A stretch of 64,000 bases of DNA from Brevundimonas sp. SH203. Its GTDB lineage: Bacteria > Pseudomonadota > Alphaproteobacteria > Caulobacterales > Caulobacteraceae. Shown here piece by piece: positions 8,082-17,600 of the stretch (the first letter of the stretch is position 1; each line of letters opens with the position of its first letter). The notes under the pieces are model-generated. The model did no database searches and was not told where the DNA came from. It saw only the letters and a program-made list of their open reading frames with translations. The translations under genes and the position numbers were made by a program. The stretch is taken from contig NZ_BDMM01000007.1 in NCBI RefSeq assembly GCF_002157625.1, forward strand, positions 62,001 to 126,000, read 5' to 3'.

Positions 8082-8986
8082 GGTCGTGCGGCCGGTTGAG
8101 AGGGTTGGGCGGGCGGCGTCGGCGGGGCGGGCAATCGGACATCGACCTTGGACTTGCCGCGCAACTGCTCCAGCAGCTGGCGCACGCCCTCGTAGGTCAG
8201 ATAGCGCACGATCTGCGGCCGGGCCTGCTCCAGGGTGGGCGGCGTCTCCTTGCGCCGGTCCTCGACCCGCAGCACCGCCCATCCGCCCTCGGTCTGGAAC
8301 GGCCCGACCAGGGCGCCCGCGGGCTTGTCGCGCAGGGCGTCGGCATAGGCCTGGGGCATCACGTCCGGCGTCGAATAGCCCAGATCGCCGCCCGAGAAGC
8401 GCGTCGCCTCGTCGATGGAGCGTTCCATGGCCACCGCCTCGAACCCGGCGCCCTGGCCCAATATGCCGATCACGGCCTCGGCTTCGGGCCGGGTGCGCGA
8501 CAGGATCAGCCGCACCCGGATCTCCTCGGCGGTCTTCGCCAGCCGCAGCTGCTCGTTATAAAGGGTCTGCACCGCCTGGTCGGACACGGCCTTGTCCACC
8601 ACGCTCTCCACCAGCATGTCGCCCAGGATGCGTTCGCGCGTCGCCTCCAGCCGGCGCTGGGCCAGGGGCGAGGAATCCAGCCGTCGCCGTTGCGCCTCGC
8701 CCGCCAGCAGCTTCTGGTCGATCACCTCGTCCAGCACCCGGCGGAACAGGTCCGAGGTGATGTCCAGCGGCTCGCCCTCGCCGATCAACCCCTGCGCCAC
8801 CGCCTCGCGCTTGACGTCCGAGGCCCAGATGGTCCGGTCCTGCACCGTCGCCACCGCCCGGTCGCCGGGTTCGGGCGGGCGGTCGCCCCCGCCGCGCGAA
8901 CAGGCCGCCGTCGTCAGGCCGGCGGCCAGAAGCACCGCCAGAAGCGTGGTTTTTCGTGGGTTTGAGGGTCGCCGGAATGGGTTCAA
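8078..8986 (-). CDS. Parvulin-type peptidyl-prolyl isomerase lipoprotein
   Basis: This is a 302-residue predicted lipoprotein: signal peptide with lipobox TTAAC (lipidated C29), an N-terminal SurA/PrsA-like helical chaperone part (residues about 45-150), then a parvulin domain. The parvulin signature shows as RFSGGDLGYSTPDVMPQAYADAL and GPFQTEGGWAVLRVEDRR. It would assist folding of secreted or outer-membrane proteins in the periplasm. The C-terminus is proline-rich. It is the first gene of a two-gene unit with argJ and diverges from secA, with which it shares a 243-base upstream region. Confidence 0.9.
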   Translation of the reverse strand: MNPFRRPSNPRKTTLLAVLLAAGLTTAACSRGGGDRPPEPGDRAVATVQDRTIWASDVKREAVAQGLIGEGEPLDITSDLFRRVLDEVIDQKLLAGEAQRRRLDSSPLAQRRLEATRERILGDMLVESVVDKAVSDQAVQTLYNEQLRLAKTAEEIRVRLILSRTRPEAEAVIGILGQGAGFEAVAMERSIDEATRFSGGDLGYSTPDVMPQAYADALRDKPAGALVGPFQTEGGWAVLRVEDRRKETPPTLEQARPQIVRYLTYEGVRQLLEQLRGKSKVDVRLPAPPTPPAQPSQPAARP

Positions 8987-9024
8987 GGGGGCGCTCCGTC
9001 GCAGGCGGCCGAAAGCCCCTCGCG

Positions 9025-9052
9025 TTGACAGGGGTTAGGCCGGTGCTTAAGT
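9025..9052 (+). promoter_or_regulatory. Putative housekeeping promoter of secA
   Basis: TTGACA at 9025-9030 is followed after about 14 bases by GCTTAAGT, which resembles the Caulobacter housekeeping pattern TTGACGS-N(10-14)-GCTANAWC. It points toward secA, whose start is about 180 bases downstream. The rest of the 8987-9229 interval has no other feature that I can support. The call is a motif match only. Confidence 0.45.
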
Positions 9053-9229
9053 CCGCCCTGCGCCCAAGTCGAGGGGTTTTGATCGTCTGCGCGGCCCTTC
9101 GCGCGCGCCCGTTTCCGGCGCACCGGGGCCGTCATCGGTCCAGACCTCTCTCGCGGCGTCCCTATCGCCGCCCTCACGGGATTTCAGAGCCGCTCAGCTC
9201 GCAGACGCTCGACCGCTACCGGACCCATC

Positions 9230-12079
9230 ATGCTCGGCTTCGCCAAGAAATTTTTCGGCTCTTCCAACGACCGCAAGGTCAAGTCCTTCCAGGACCACGC
9301 CCAGCGCATCAATGCGCTGGAGCCAAAGTTCGCCGCCCTGTCCGACGACGAACTGCGGATGATGACCGACGCCTTCAAGGACCGACTGGCCAACGGCGAC
9401 ACGCTGGAGAAAATCCTGCCCGAAGCCTTCGCTGTGGTGCGCGAGGCCTCCAAGCGCGTGCTGGGCCAACGTCAGTACGACGTGCAGCTGGCCGGCGGCA
9501 TGATCCTGAACGAAGGCGGCATCGCCGAGATGCGGACGGGCGAGGGCAAGACCCTGGTCGCCGTGGCCCCCGTCTATCTGAACGCCCTGACCGGCAAGGG
9601 CGTGCACGTCATCACCGTCAACGACTATCTGGCCCGCCGCGACGCCGAGACGATGGGCAAGGTCTATCGCTTCCTGGGCCTGGAGGTCGGGGTCATCGTC
9701 AACGGCCTGAGCCAGGGTCAACGCCAACAGGCCTATAACGCCGACGTCACCTACGGCACCAACAACGAATTCGGTTTCGACTATCTGCGTGACAACCTGG
9801 TCTATGACCGGCGCGAGATGGTGCAGCGTCCGCACAACTTCGCCATCGTCGACGAGGTCGACTCCATCCTGATCGACGAGGCGCGCACGCCCCTGATCAT
9901 CTCTGGTCCGACCGAGGACCGCTCCGACCTCTACAAGGTGCTGGACGCCCTGATCAAAGACCTGATCCGGGACAAGGACACCTATGAGCTGGACGAGAAG
10001 CAGAAACAGGTCCTGCTGACCGAACTGGGTTCGGAACGGATGGAGGAGGCGCTGGAGGCGGGTGGCCATTTCGCCGTCGACACCACCGGCCTCTATGACG
10101 CCGCCAACATCAGCCTGGTCCACCACGCCAACCAGGCCCTGCGCGCCAACACCCTGTATCAGCGCGACAAGGACTATATCATCAAGGGCGGCGAGATCGT
10201 CCTGATCGACGAATTCACCGGCCGGATGATGACCGGACGCCGCCTGTCCGAAGGTCTGCACCAGGCCATTGAGGCCAAGGAGGACGTCAAGATACAGCCC
10301 GAGAACCAGACCCTGGCCTCGGTGACGATCCAGAACTACTTCCGCCTCTACGAAAAGCTGTCGGGCATGACCGGCACGGCGGCGACCGAGGCCCAGGAGT
10401 TCGGCGACATCTACAAGATGGACGTGCTGGAGGTGCCGACCAACCGCCCGATCCAGCGCAAGGACTTCGACGACGAGGTCTACCGCACCCACGACGAGAA
10501 GAACCAGGCGATCGCCCGCCAGATCGCCGAATGCCATCTGGCGGGCCAGCCGATCCTGGTCGGCACCGTGTCCATCGAACGGTCGGAACAGCTGTCGGAG
10601 CTGCTGAACCGCTATGAGCACAAGGTCGAGGTCTCGCGCACGCTGAAGCGGGAGTATGCGGGCAAGACAAAGGAAGCCGAGAAGATCGGCGACGCCGCCT
10701 ATGACATCACCTACGAGACCAGGCTGCGCGGCATTCCGCACAGCGTCCTGAACGCGCGCCAGCACGAACAGGAAGCCTATATCGTCGCCGACGCCGGCCT
10801 GCCCGGCGCCGTGACCATCGCCACCAACATGGCCGGCCGCGGCACCGACATTCAACTCGGGGGCAACCTCGAAATGAAGATGCAGAAGTGGCTGCTGGAG
10901 CAGCGCAACATGGCGGTCGAAGTCTCCCACGAGATGGAGATGGCCAAGGAAGCCGAGTTCAAGGCCGAGATCGCCGTCCAGAAGAAGATCGCTCTGGAGG
11001 CCGGCGGCCTGTTCGTCCTGGGCACCGAGCGCCACGAGAGCCGCCGCATCGACAACCAGCTGCGCGGCCGCACCGGCCGTCAGGGCGACCCCGGCGTGTC
11101 GAAATTCTACCTGTCCTGCGAGGACGATCTGCTGCGCATCTTCGCCGGCGACCGTCTGGACTCGATCATGAAGACCTTTGGGGTCGCCGAGGGCGAGGCC
11201 ATCACCCACCCCTGGCTGAACCGCGCCATCGAAACCGCCCAGAAGCGCGTCGAGACCCGCAACTACGACATCCGCAAGAACCTGCTGAAATACGACGACG
11301 TCGTGAACGACCAGCGCAAGGCCGTGTTCGAGCAGCGTCAGGAGTTCATGGACTCCGAGGACCTGTCCGAGCTGGTGGGTGACTTCCGCCGCGACGTGGT
11401 CTCCGACCTGGTCGAGCGCTACATGCCGCCCAAGGCCTATGCCGAACAGTGGGACATCGACGGTCTGGACGAGCGGGTCCGCTCGACCCTGGGCCTTGAG
11501 CTGCCGCTGCACGACTGGGCCGCCGAGGAAGGCGTGTCGAACGAGGAGATCGAGGAACGGCTGCTGGAAGCCGCCGACGCCCGCGCCGCCGAACGTCTGG
11601 ACATGATCGGCGCCGAACAGACGCGCGGTCTGGAAAAGCAGTTCATGCTGCAAATGATCGACATGCAGTGGCGCGAACACCTGGTTCACCTGGACCATCT
11701 GCGCGGCGTCATCGGCCTGCGCGGCTATGGCCAGCGCGACCCGCTGCAGGAGTACAAGACCGAAGCCTTCTCCCTGTTCGAGAGCCTGCTCTACGACCTG
11801 CGCCACAATGTCACCCGCTGGCTGATGACGGTGGAGTTCCGCTTCCAGGCCCCGCCCGAACTGCCCGAGTTTCAGGAAATCCACCTGAACCCCGGCACCG
11901 GCGAGAATGAGATGGCCAATCCCTCGGCCCAGAACCCGGAACAGACGCTGATCGGCGACGACCGCGCCAGACTGCCGGTCGAGATGCTGCCGCCCGGCTG
12001 GGAAATGACCGGCCGCAACTCGCCCTGCCCCTGCGGTTCCGGCCGCAAGTTCAAACACTGCCACGGCGCTCTCGTTTAA
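9230..12079 (+). CDS. secA: Preprotein translocase ATPase SecA
   Basis: This is a full-length 949-residue SecA, the motor that pushes unfolded precursors through SecYEG. The Walker A motif MRTGEGKT is near residues 101-108, [19 protein letters not shown] forms the Walker B and adjacent region, and the second nucleotide fold has RGTDIQLGG and [12 protein letters not shown]. The C-terminus carries the zinc-binding SEC-C motif [14 protein letters not shown], used for SecB and lipid contact; secB is in this window at 22.1 kb. The ATG at 9230 gives [15 protein letters not shown], the usual alphaproteobacterial start. Confidence 0.98.
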   Translation: MLGFAKKFFGSSNDRKVKSFQDHAQRINALEPKFAALSDDELRMMTDAFKDRLANGDTLEKILPEAFAVVREASKRVLGQRQYDVQLAGGMILNEGGIAEMRTGEGKTLVAVAPVYLNALTGKGVHVITVNDYLARRDAETMGKVYRFLGLEVGVIVNGLSQGQRQQAYNADVTYGTNNEFGFDYLRDNLVYDRREMVQRPHNFAIVDEVDSILIDEARTPLIISGPTEDRSDLYKVLDALIKDLIRDKDTYELDEKQKQVLLTELGSERMEEALEAGGHFAVDTTGLYDAANISLVHHANQALRANTLYQRDKDYIIKGGEIVLIDEFTGRMMTGRRLSEGLHQAIEAKEDVKIQPENQTLASVTIQNYFRLYEKLSGMTGTAATEAQEFGDIYKMDVLEVPTNRPIQRKDFDDEVYRTHDEKNQAIARQIAECHLAGQPILVGTVSIERSEQLSELLNRYEHKVEVSRTLKREYAGKTKEAEKIGDAAYDITYETRLRGIPHSVLNARQHEQEAYIVADAGLPGAVTIATNMAGRGTDIQLGGNLEMKMQKWLLEQRNMAVEVSHEMEMAKEAEFKAEIAVQKKIALEAGGLFVLGTERHESRRIDNQLRGRTGRQGDPGVSKFYLSCEDDLLRIFAGDRLDSIMKTFGVAEGEAITHPWLNRAIETAQKRVETRNYDIRKNLLKYDDVVNDQRKAVFEQRQEFMDSEDLSELVGDFRRDVVSDLVERYMPPKAYAEQWDIDGLDERVRSTLGLELPLHDWAAEEGVSNEEIEERLLEAADARAAERLDMIGAEQTRGLEKQFMLQMIDMQWREHLVHLDHLRGVIGLRGYGQRDPLQEYKTEAFSLFESLLYDLRHNVTRWLMTVEFRFQAPPELPEFQEIHLNPGTGENEMANPSAQNPEQTLIGDDRARLPVEMLPPGWEMTGRNSPCPCGSGRKFKHCHGALV

Positions 12080-12082
12080 GAG

Positions 12083-12136
12083 GCGCGCTACGCGCGGCGC
12101 TATCGCTCGCCGCGCAGCGGCTCGCTGCTTGAGCGC
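12083..12136 (+). terminator. Hairpin cluster downstream of secA
   Basis: Three GC-rich dyads follow the secA stop: GCGCG-CTA-CGCGC, GCGGCG-ctatcgct-CGCCGC and GCAGCG-GCT-CGCTGC. No T-run follows, so this is a weak candidate for intrinsic termination or a 3'-end stabilising structure, and it may be related to the hairpin repeats found in the rpsO-truB-rbfA operon. Confidence 0.4.
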
Positions 12137-12162
12137 GGGGTGAGATGTCCTAAAGAAGAGGG

Positions 12163-13323
12163 ATGGCCTATAAATCCCTCTTCTCCCGCGCCCTGTCGGC
12201 GGCGCCGGATCGGCTGCATTTCGCGGCGCACAGCCATCACCTTTGGCCTGACGCCAGTTTTGAGGCCCAGCAGCAGGCGTGGCTCGACGCCAACCGGCAC
12301 GCGGATCACAAATGGGATCTGGTGTTCGGCCAGGTGATCCCAGAGGCTCAGGCGCAGGTCGCCGCCGAGCTGAACCTGCCGTCGCCCGACACCGTCGTCT
12401 TCTCCTCCAACACCCATGACTTCCTGCTGCGCCTGTTCTCGGGCGTGGAGCGGTCGCCGGTGCGGATGCTGTCCACCGACGGCGAGTTCCATTCCTTCCG
12501 GCGTCAGGCGGATCGGTGGGAAGAGGTCGGGGCGGCGGTGGTGACGCGCGTGCCCCTGGCGCCCTTCGACACCTTCGCCGAGCGTTTCGTCGCCCAGGCC
12601 CGGGCCGGTGGCTACGACTGGATCGTGGTCAGCCAGGTCTTCTTCCGCACCGGCGGCCTGTTCGACCGGATCGGCGATTTAGCCGACCTGGCCCGGCCCG
12701 AAGGGCCTTGGGTTCTGGTCGACGGCTATCACGGCTTCATGGCGACCCCGACCGACCTGTCGGCCTTGGCGGACCGGGTCTTCTATGTCGCAGGCGGCTA
12801 TAAATACGCCATGGCGGGCGAGGGCGCCTGTTTCCTGCACGCCCCGCCCGGCTTTTGCCCCCGGCCCGTCGTCACGGGCTGGTTCGCGGAGTTCGGCGAT
12901 CTGAGCGGGCCGCCCGGCGGGGTTCAGTATCGCAGCGACGGCGGCCGGTTCTGGGGCGCGACCTTCGATTGTTCGGCCCTGTATCGTTTCAATGCGACGC
13001 GGCGGATACTGGGCGAGCAGGGGCTGGACACCGCCGCCGTCGCCGCCCACGCCCGCGATCTGGCCGCCCGGTTCCAGTCGGCGGTGATCGAAGGGCGCGC
13101 AGGTCCGCTGGCGGAGGCTGAAATCCTCAATCCCGTCGAGGGCCTCGCGCCCCGCGCCCGTTTCCTGGCGCTGCGCCACCCCGACGCCCCCGCCTGGTGC
13201 GCCGGATTGAGGCGGGCGGGCGTCGTCACCGATGTCCGCGACGACGTGATCCGTTTCGGCTTCGGCCTGTATCAGGACGCCGAGGACGTGGATCGGCTGA
13301 TCGCCGCCTCGGCCGCCCTCTGA
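12163..13323 (+). CDS. PLP-dependent class V aminotransferase / kynureninase-like protein
   Basis: This is a 386-residue fold type I PLP enzyme of the class V aminotransferase group, closest in layout to kynureninase. The probable Schiff-base lysine is K214 in GGYKYAMAGEG, and VDGYHGFMA earlier provides the aspartate that would contact the PLP ring nitrogen. The N-terminal FAAHSHHLWPDAS and the SSNTHDFLLRLFS phosphate-binding region are also characteristic. Reaction and substrate are not determinable; no other kynurenine pathway gene is nearby. It lies 83 bases after secA and abuts the convergent gene with stops TGA and TCA side by side. Confidence 0.82.
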   Translation: MAYKSLFSRALSAAPDRLHFAAHSHHLWPDASFEAQQQAWLDANRHADHKWDLVFGQVIPEAQAQVAAELNLPSPDTVVFSSNTHDFLLRLFSGVERSPVRMLSTDGEFHSFRRQADRWEEVGAAVVTRVPLAPFDTFAERFVAQARAGGYDWIVVSQVFFRTGGLFDRIGDLADLARPEGPWVLVDGYHGFMATPTDLSALADRVFYVAGGYKYAMAGEGACFLHAPPGFCPRPVVTGWFAEFGDLSGPPGGVQYRSDGGRFWGATFDCSALYRFNATRRILGEQGLDTAAVAAHARDLAARFQSAVIEGRAGPLAEAEILNPVEGLAPRARFLALRHPDAPAWCAGLRRAGVVTDVRDDVIRFGFGLYQDAEDVDRLIAASAAL

Positions 13324-14256
13324 TCAATAAAAGGTGGTGTCTTCCTGCTGGCTGGGCGCGGGCGCCGCGCGCGAAGGGGGCCGCGTGGACGGGGATGCGG
13401 GCCGTGTGGGCGCCGGGCTCGGGTTCTGGACCTGGGCGGGCGGCGCGGCGGGCGATCCGTTCGGCGGCGCAGTCACCGGCGGAATGGTCGGCAGGTCGGG
13501 ATAGGGCATGGCCGGCGCTCCGCCCTCCGGCGCGGCCGGGTCTTCGTCGAGCGCGGTTGCCGCATCCATCGGCGCGCCCAGCCGATCTGGCGCCCCGACA
13601 TCGTCGCGGATGAAGGCCCAGGCCCGGCTGTCGGCGCAGCCGCAGGCCTTCAGAAACCCGTCCCGGTCGCGCCACAGGATCAGCGGATAGCTGATCTTCA
13701 CGCCCGAGGCCCGCAGCATCCGGCTCAGCTGTTCGTCGAACCGCCGTCCGCCCTCGATCACCGCCGAGCGCGCCAGATTGCCGTCCGCCTGGGGCAGTCC
13801 GGCGGCGGTCCAGCTTCGGGACGGGGTGGCCATCCAGCGTTCGTAGAGCGGCCAGTCCCGGCTCAGCCAAAGTTCCGCGACCGTGGCCCGTTCGGCGGCG
13901 GTGGATCGCGACGCCCCCTCCGCATCGGGCCGGGCGAACAGGATGAAGCGCGTCTCCACCCCGGCGGCCTTCAGCTTGGGCGCCTCGTCGCGCAGATAGC
14001 GACGACCCGACGCGCTGTCGCGATAGGTGACGATGTAGAGCGGCTGGCCGCCGCTGCCGTCCGACACCCACGACGCCTCGTCCAGCAGCCGTTGCACCTC
14101 GGCGGCGTCGCGGCTGATCGTGACCGGCTGGAACCGGGAGTAGAAGTTCCAATAGGCCCAATAGCCCGCGCCGGCGAGCAGCAGGCCGATTACGGCCGCG
14201 ACGATGGACCCCAGGATAAATCGACGCATAGGGACGTGATGCTCCAGCTTCGCCAT
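13324..14256 (-). CDS. Membrane-anchored protein of unknown function with proline-rich tail
   Basis: This is a 310-residue protein with one N-terminal transmembrane helix (about residues 14-37) that would place the remainder in the periplasm. The central part (about 50-220) has alternating strands and helices, including GQPLYIVTYRDSASGRRYL, ETRFILFARPD and the pair KACGCAD, and could be a divergent thioredoxin-like fold. The last 80 residues are Pro/Ala-rich and look disordered. A second ATG at 14229 (MRRFILGS) is an equally plausible start. I do not recognise a family. Confidence 0.75.
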   Translation of the reverse strand: MAKLEHHVPMRRFILGSIVAAVIGLLLAGAGYWAYWNFYSRFQPVTISRDAAEVQRLLDEASWVSDGSGGQPLYIVTYRDSASGRRYLRDEAPKLKAAGVETRFILFARPDAEGASRSTAAERATVAELWLSRDWPLYERWMATPSRSWTAAGLPQADGNLARSAVIEGGRRFDEQLSRMLRASGVKISYPLILWRDRDGFLKACGCADSRAWAFIRDDVGAPDRLGAPMDAATALDEDPAAPEGGAPAMPYPDLPTIPPVTAPPNGSPAAPPAQVQNPSPAPTRPASPSTRPPSRAAPAPSQQEDTTFY

Positions 14257-14399
14257 TAGAACACGATCAACGCCCGACGCCGAAATCCGTTGTCGGCGCC
14301 GCAGCCTGTTTCGACACGTCGCGCGCCTGGACGAAAATGTCGCGAAAAATCACGCGACCGCGCCCTTGAACGGCGAAACGGCCTTCCCATCTCCCTTCT

Positions 14400-14517
14400 C
14401 GAAGCTGCGGGACACCCCCCTCCGTACCGCAGCCAAGCGAGATCGGCGCCCTCCCCTCCCCTCCAGGCGCCGCTCGCGCAGGCCGCCGGACTCCCCCAGT
14501 CCGGCGGCTTTCTGCTT
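14400..14517 (+). ncRNA. Candidate small RNA with three C-rich-loop hairpins and an intrinsic terminator
   Basis: No protein is encoded in 14257-14676, but three consecutive stem-loops occur on the plus strand. Stem 1 is GCTGCGG/CCGCAGC (14404-14410, 14427-14433) with CCCCCCTCC in the loop. Stem 2 is GCGAG..GGCGCC/GGCGCC..CTCGC (14437-14477) with a loop made of CTCCCCTCCCC. Stem 3 is an 11-bp GCCGCCGGACT/AGTCCGGCGGC (14482-14492, 14498-14508) around CCCCC and followed by TTTCTGCTTT, a strong intrinsic terminator. No plus-strand gene precedes it. C-rich, anti-Shine-Dalgarno-like loops are typical of several alphaproteobacterial trans-acting small RNAs. The 5' end is not defined; a gdhZ leader attenuator is the alternative. 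Confidence 0.55.
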
Positions 14518-14543
14518 TGTGGCGCTGCACAATAATTCCAAGC

Positions 14544-14567
14544 TGATCACTGATCATTACAATGATC
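14544..14567. promoter_or_regulatory. Operator-like dyad upstream of gdhZ
   Basis: The segment contains the direct pair TGATCA-C-TGATCA and a perfect dyad GATCATT-AC-AATGATC (14552-14567). It lies about 110 bases upstream of the gdhZ start and 40 bases beyond the small-RNA terminator. Three TGATC half-sites in 24 bases suggest binding by a dimeric regulator, identity unknown. Confidence 0.4.
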
Positions 14568-14676
14568 GGTCGCCAGGGGCTTCCCGCGCGACCGGTCCTG
14601 GCCTAGTCAGCAGTTGTGGCGCCACGTCGCGCCGCGCCTCCAGCGGCCCCGCCGCGTTGTTCGAGACTGCTCGTCC

Positions 14677-17600
14677 ATGACCGCCCCCGATCTGCGCCAA
14701 CCCGTCGTCCAGCCGATCACCGAAGCCGCGCTGGAGGCGGCCTTCGCCCGGATCGTGGGAACCGGGCCGGGCGCGACGGAGAAGGTCTATCTGGCCCAGG
14801 CCTACGAGGACTACGCCGCCGACGAGACGCCGGAACTGGGCGGCGAGGATTTGGCCGCCCTGCTGGCCGCCTCCTGGACGGCCGCCAAGGCCTACGGCGC
14901 CGATGTCGCCGCCCCGGCCGTCACCGTCGGCCCGATGCACGGCGTGGACGGCGCGGCGCTGGACTACGATCTGGTCCGCATCATCCAGCCCGACGCCCCC
15001 TTCCTGGTCGACAGCGTCATGGGCGCCCTGGCCGAGGCCGCCGTTTCGGTGCGCGCCCTGTTCCACCCGGTGATCGAGATGGACGGCCGCCGTCTGTCGA
15101 TCATCATGCTGGTCATCGACAGCGTGCCGCAGGAGCGTCGCGACGTTCTGGGCGAGGGCCTGGCCCAGAGCCTGGCCGACGTCCACGCCGCCGTCGCCGA
15201 CCATGAGGCCATGACCGGCCTGATGCGCCAGGCGGTCCAGCGTCTGGAGGCCGATCCGCCGTCCGCCGTCGATCCGGCGGTTCTGGCCGAAAACATCGCC
15301 TTCCTGAAATGGCTGAAGAGCGATCATTTCGTCTTCCTGGGCGCGCGCGACTACGACTATCCGCGCACCGCCGGCGGCGACTACGAGGCCGAGGCTCCGC
15401 TGAGCCAGTCGGGTCAGGGCCTCGGCATCCTGTCCGATCCCGAGCGCACCGTGCTGCGCCGCGCGTCCGAGCCCGCGGTCCTGACGCATCAGATGCGCCG
15501 CCAGCTGGACCTGTCCGAGCCGGTCACGGTGGCCAAGGCCAACGCCCGCTCGCGCGTCCATCGCCGCGCCTATATGGATTACGTCGGGGTCAAGCGGTAC
15601 GGGCCGGACGGCAAGGCGACGGGCGAGACCCGTTTCGTCGGCCTGTTCACGTCCGAGGCCTACGACCAGCTGGCGACCGAGGTGCCGCTGCTGCGTCGCA
15701 AGGTGGCCAACGCCCTGGCCCGCGCGGACAAGGCGCCGGGCAGCCACAACGAAAAACGCCTGAAGAACATTCTGGAGAACTACCCCCGCGACGAGCTGTT
15801 CCAGATCAGCGAGGACGAGCTTCTGTCCATCGCCCTGGGCATCCTGCACCTCTACGACCGCCCGCGCATCCGCCTGTTCTCGCGTCAGGACCCGTTCGAC
15901 CGCTTCGTCTCGGTCCTGTGCTTCATCCCGCGCGAGAAGTTCGACGCGGCCGTGCGCGAGCGGATCGGCCAGATCGTCGCCCGCGCCTGGGGCGGCCGCA
16001 TCTCGGCCTGGTATCCGCAACTGTCCGACGCGCCCCTGGTGCGGGTCCACTACATCATCGGCGTGACGCCGGGCGAACACCCGATCCCCGATCCCGTCCA
16101 GCTTGAGGCCGACGTCGCCGAGGCCGGGCGCGGCTGGGTCGACCGCTTCGAGGCTGGCCTGCGCCGCTCGGGCGTGGAAGAGGTTTCGGTCGGGCCGATC
16201 AGCGCCAAATGGGCGCGGGCCTTCGGCGCCGGCTATCGCGACCGCTACGACGCCGACGAGGCGGCGCTAGACCTGCAATTCATGACCCGGCTGAACGACA
16301 CCGGCGCGCCGGGCGAGGGCGAGCCGGTCGCCGTGCGCGCCTTCCGCACCCCGGACGACAGCCGCCTGCAGTTCCGCTTCAAGCTCTATCGTCGCGGCTC
16401 GGCCGTGCCCCTGTCCGACGTCCTGCCGATCCTGGCCGACATGGGGCTGAAGACGCTGGAGGAATACGGCAACGCCATCCGTCCGCTGGGCGACACCGAA
16501 ATCCACATCCATGAATTCCTGATGGAGGACCCGCGCGGCGAGCCGCTGGTCTTCGACGATGTGAGGGGGCCGTTCGAGGATGCCTTCGCCGCCGTCTGGA
16601 CCGGCCGCAACGAAAGCGACGGCTTCAACCGGCTGGTGGTCGAACTGGGCGTCGAATGGCGCGAGGCGGCCCTGATCCGCACCCTGGCCCACTATCGCCA
16701 GCAGACGGGCCTCGATCCGTCCCAGACGGTGCAGGAAGAGGCCCTGCGCGAATATCCCGACGTGGCCCGCGCCCTGCTGTCGCTGTTCAAGGCCAAATTC
16801 GAACCGGCCGCCGGCGGATCGGCCGACGACCGCGCCGCCGCCGTCGCCGAGTTGGAGGGCAGGATCACGGCCCTGCTTCAGGACGTGAAAAGCCTGGATC
16901 ACGACCGGGCGCTGCGTCGCATCGCCGCCCTGATCGGCGCGATCAAGCGCACCAACTATTTCCAGCGCGACGCCGAGGGCCAGCCCAAGCCTCACATCGC
17001 GATCAAGATCGCCTCGCGCGAGCTGGACGACCTGCCCCTGCCCAAGCCCTATCGCGAAATCTTCGTCTGGGCGCCGCACGTCGAGGGCGTCCACCTGCGC
17101 TTCGGCCCGGTCGCGCGCGGCGGCCTGCGCTGGTCCGACCGTCGCGACGACTTCCGCACCGAGGTCCTGGGTCTGGTGAAGGCCCAGCAGGTCAAGAACG
17201 CCGTCATCGTGCCGGTCGGCTCCAAGGGCGGCTTCTATCCCAAGCAGCTGCCGCGCACGACCGACCGCGAGGCGATCCAGGGCGAGGCCATCCGCGCCTA
17301 TCGCACCTTCCTGTCCGGCCTGCTGGACATCACCGACAACATCGCCGCCGACGGCTCGGTCGTCCATCCGGCCGATGTGATCGCCTGGGAAGGCGACGAC
17401 CCCTATCTGGTCGTGGCCGCCGACAAGGGCACGGCCACCTTTTCCGACATCGCCAACGGCGTCTCGGCCGCCTACGGCTTCTGGCTGGGCGACGCCTTCG
17501 CCTCGGGCGGCTCGGTCGGCTACGACCACAAGGCCATGGGCATCACCGCGCGCGGCGCCTGGGAGGCGGTCAAACGCCACTTCCGCGAGATGGGCAAGGA

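Noticed and set aside
9194..12064. Very long open reading frame antisense to secA
   Set aside because: Its translation is a mirror of SecA codon bias (rich in Gly, Val, His, Gln) and has no domain-like features; SecA is certain on the other strand.
14257..14676. SRP RNA, RNase P RNA, tmRNA or 6S RNA in the gdhZ upstream gap
   Set aside because: None of the conserved segments of these RNAs could be found on either strand; only the three-hairpin element is supported.
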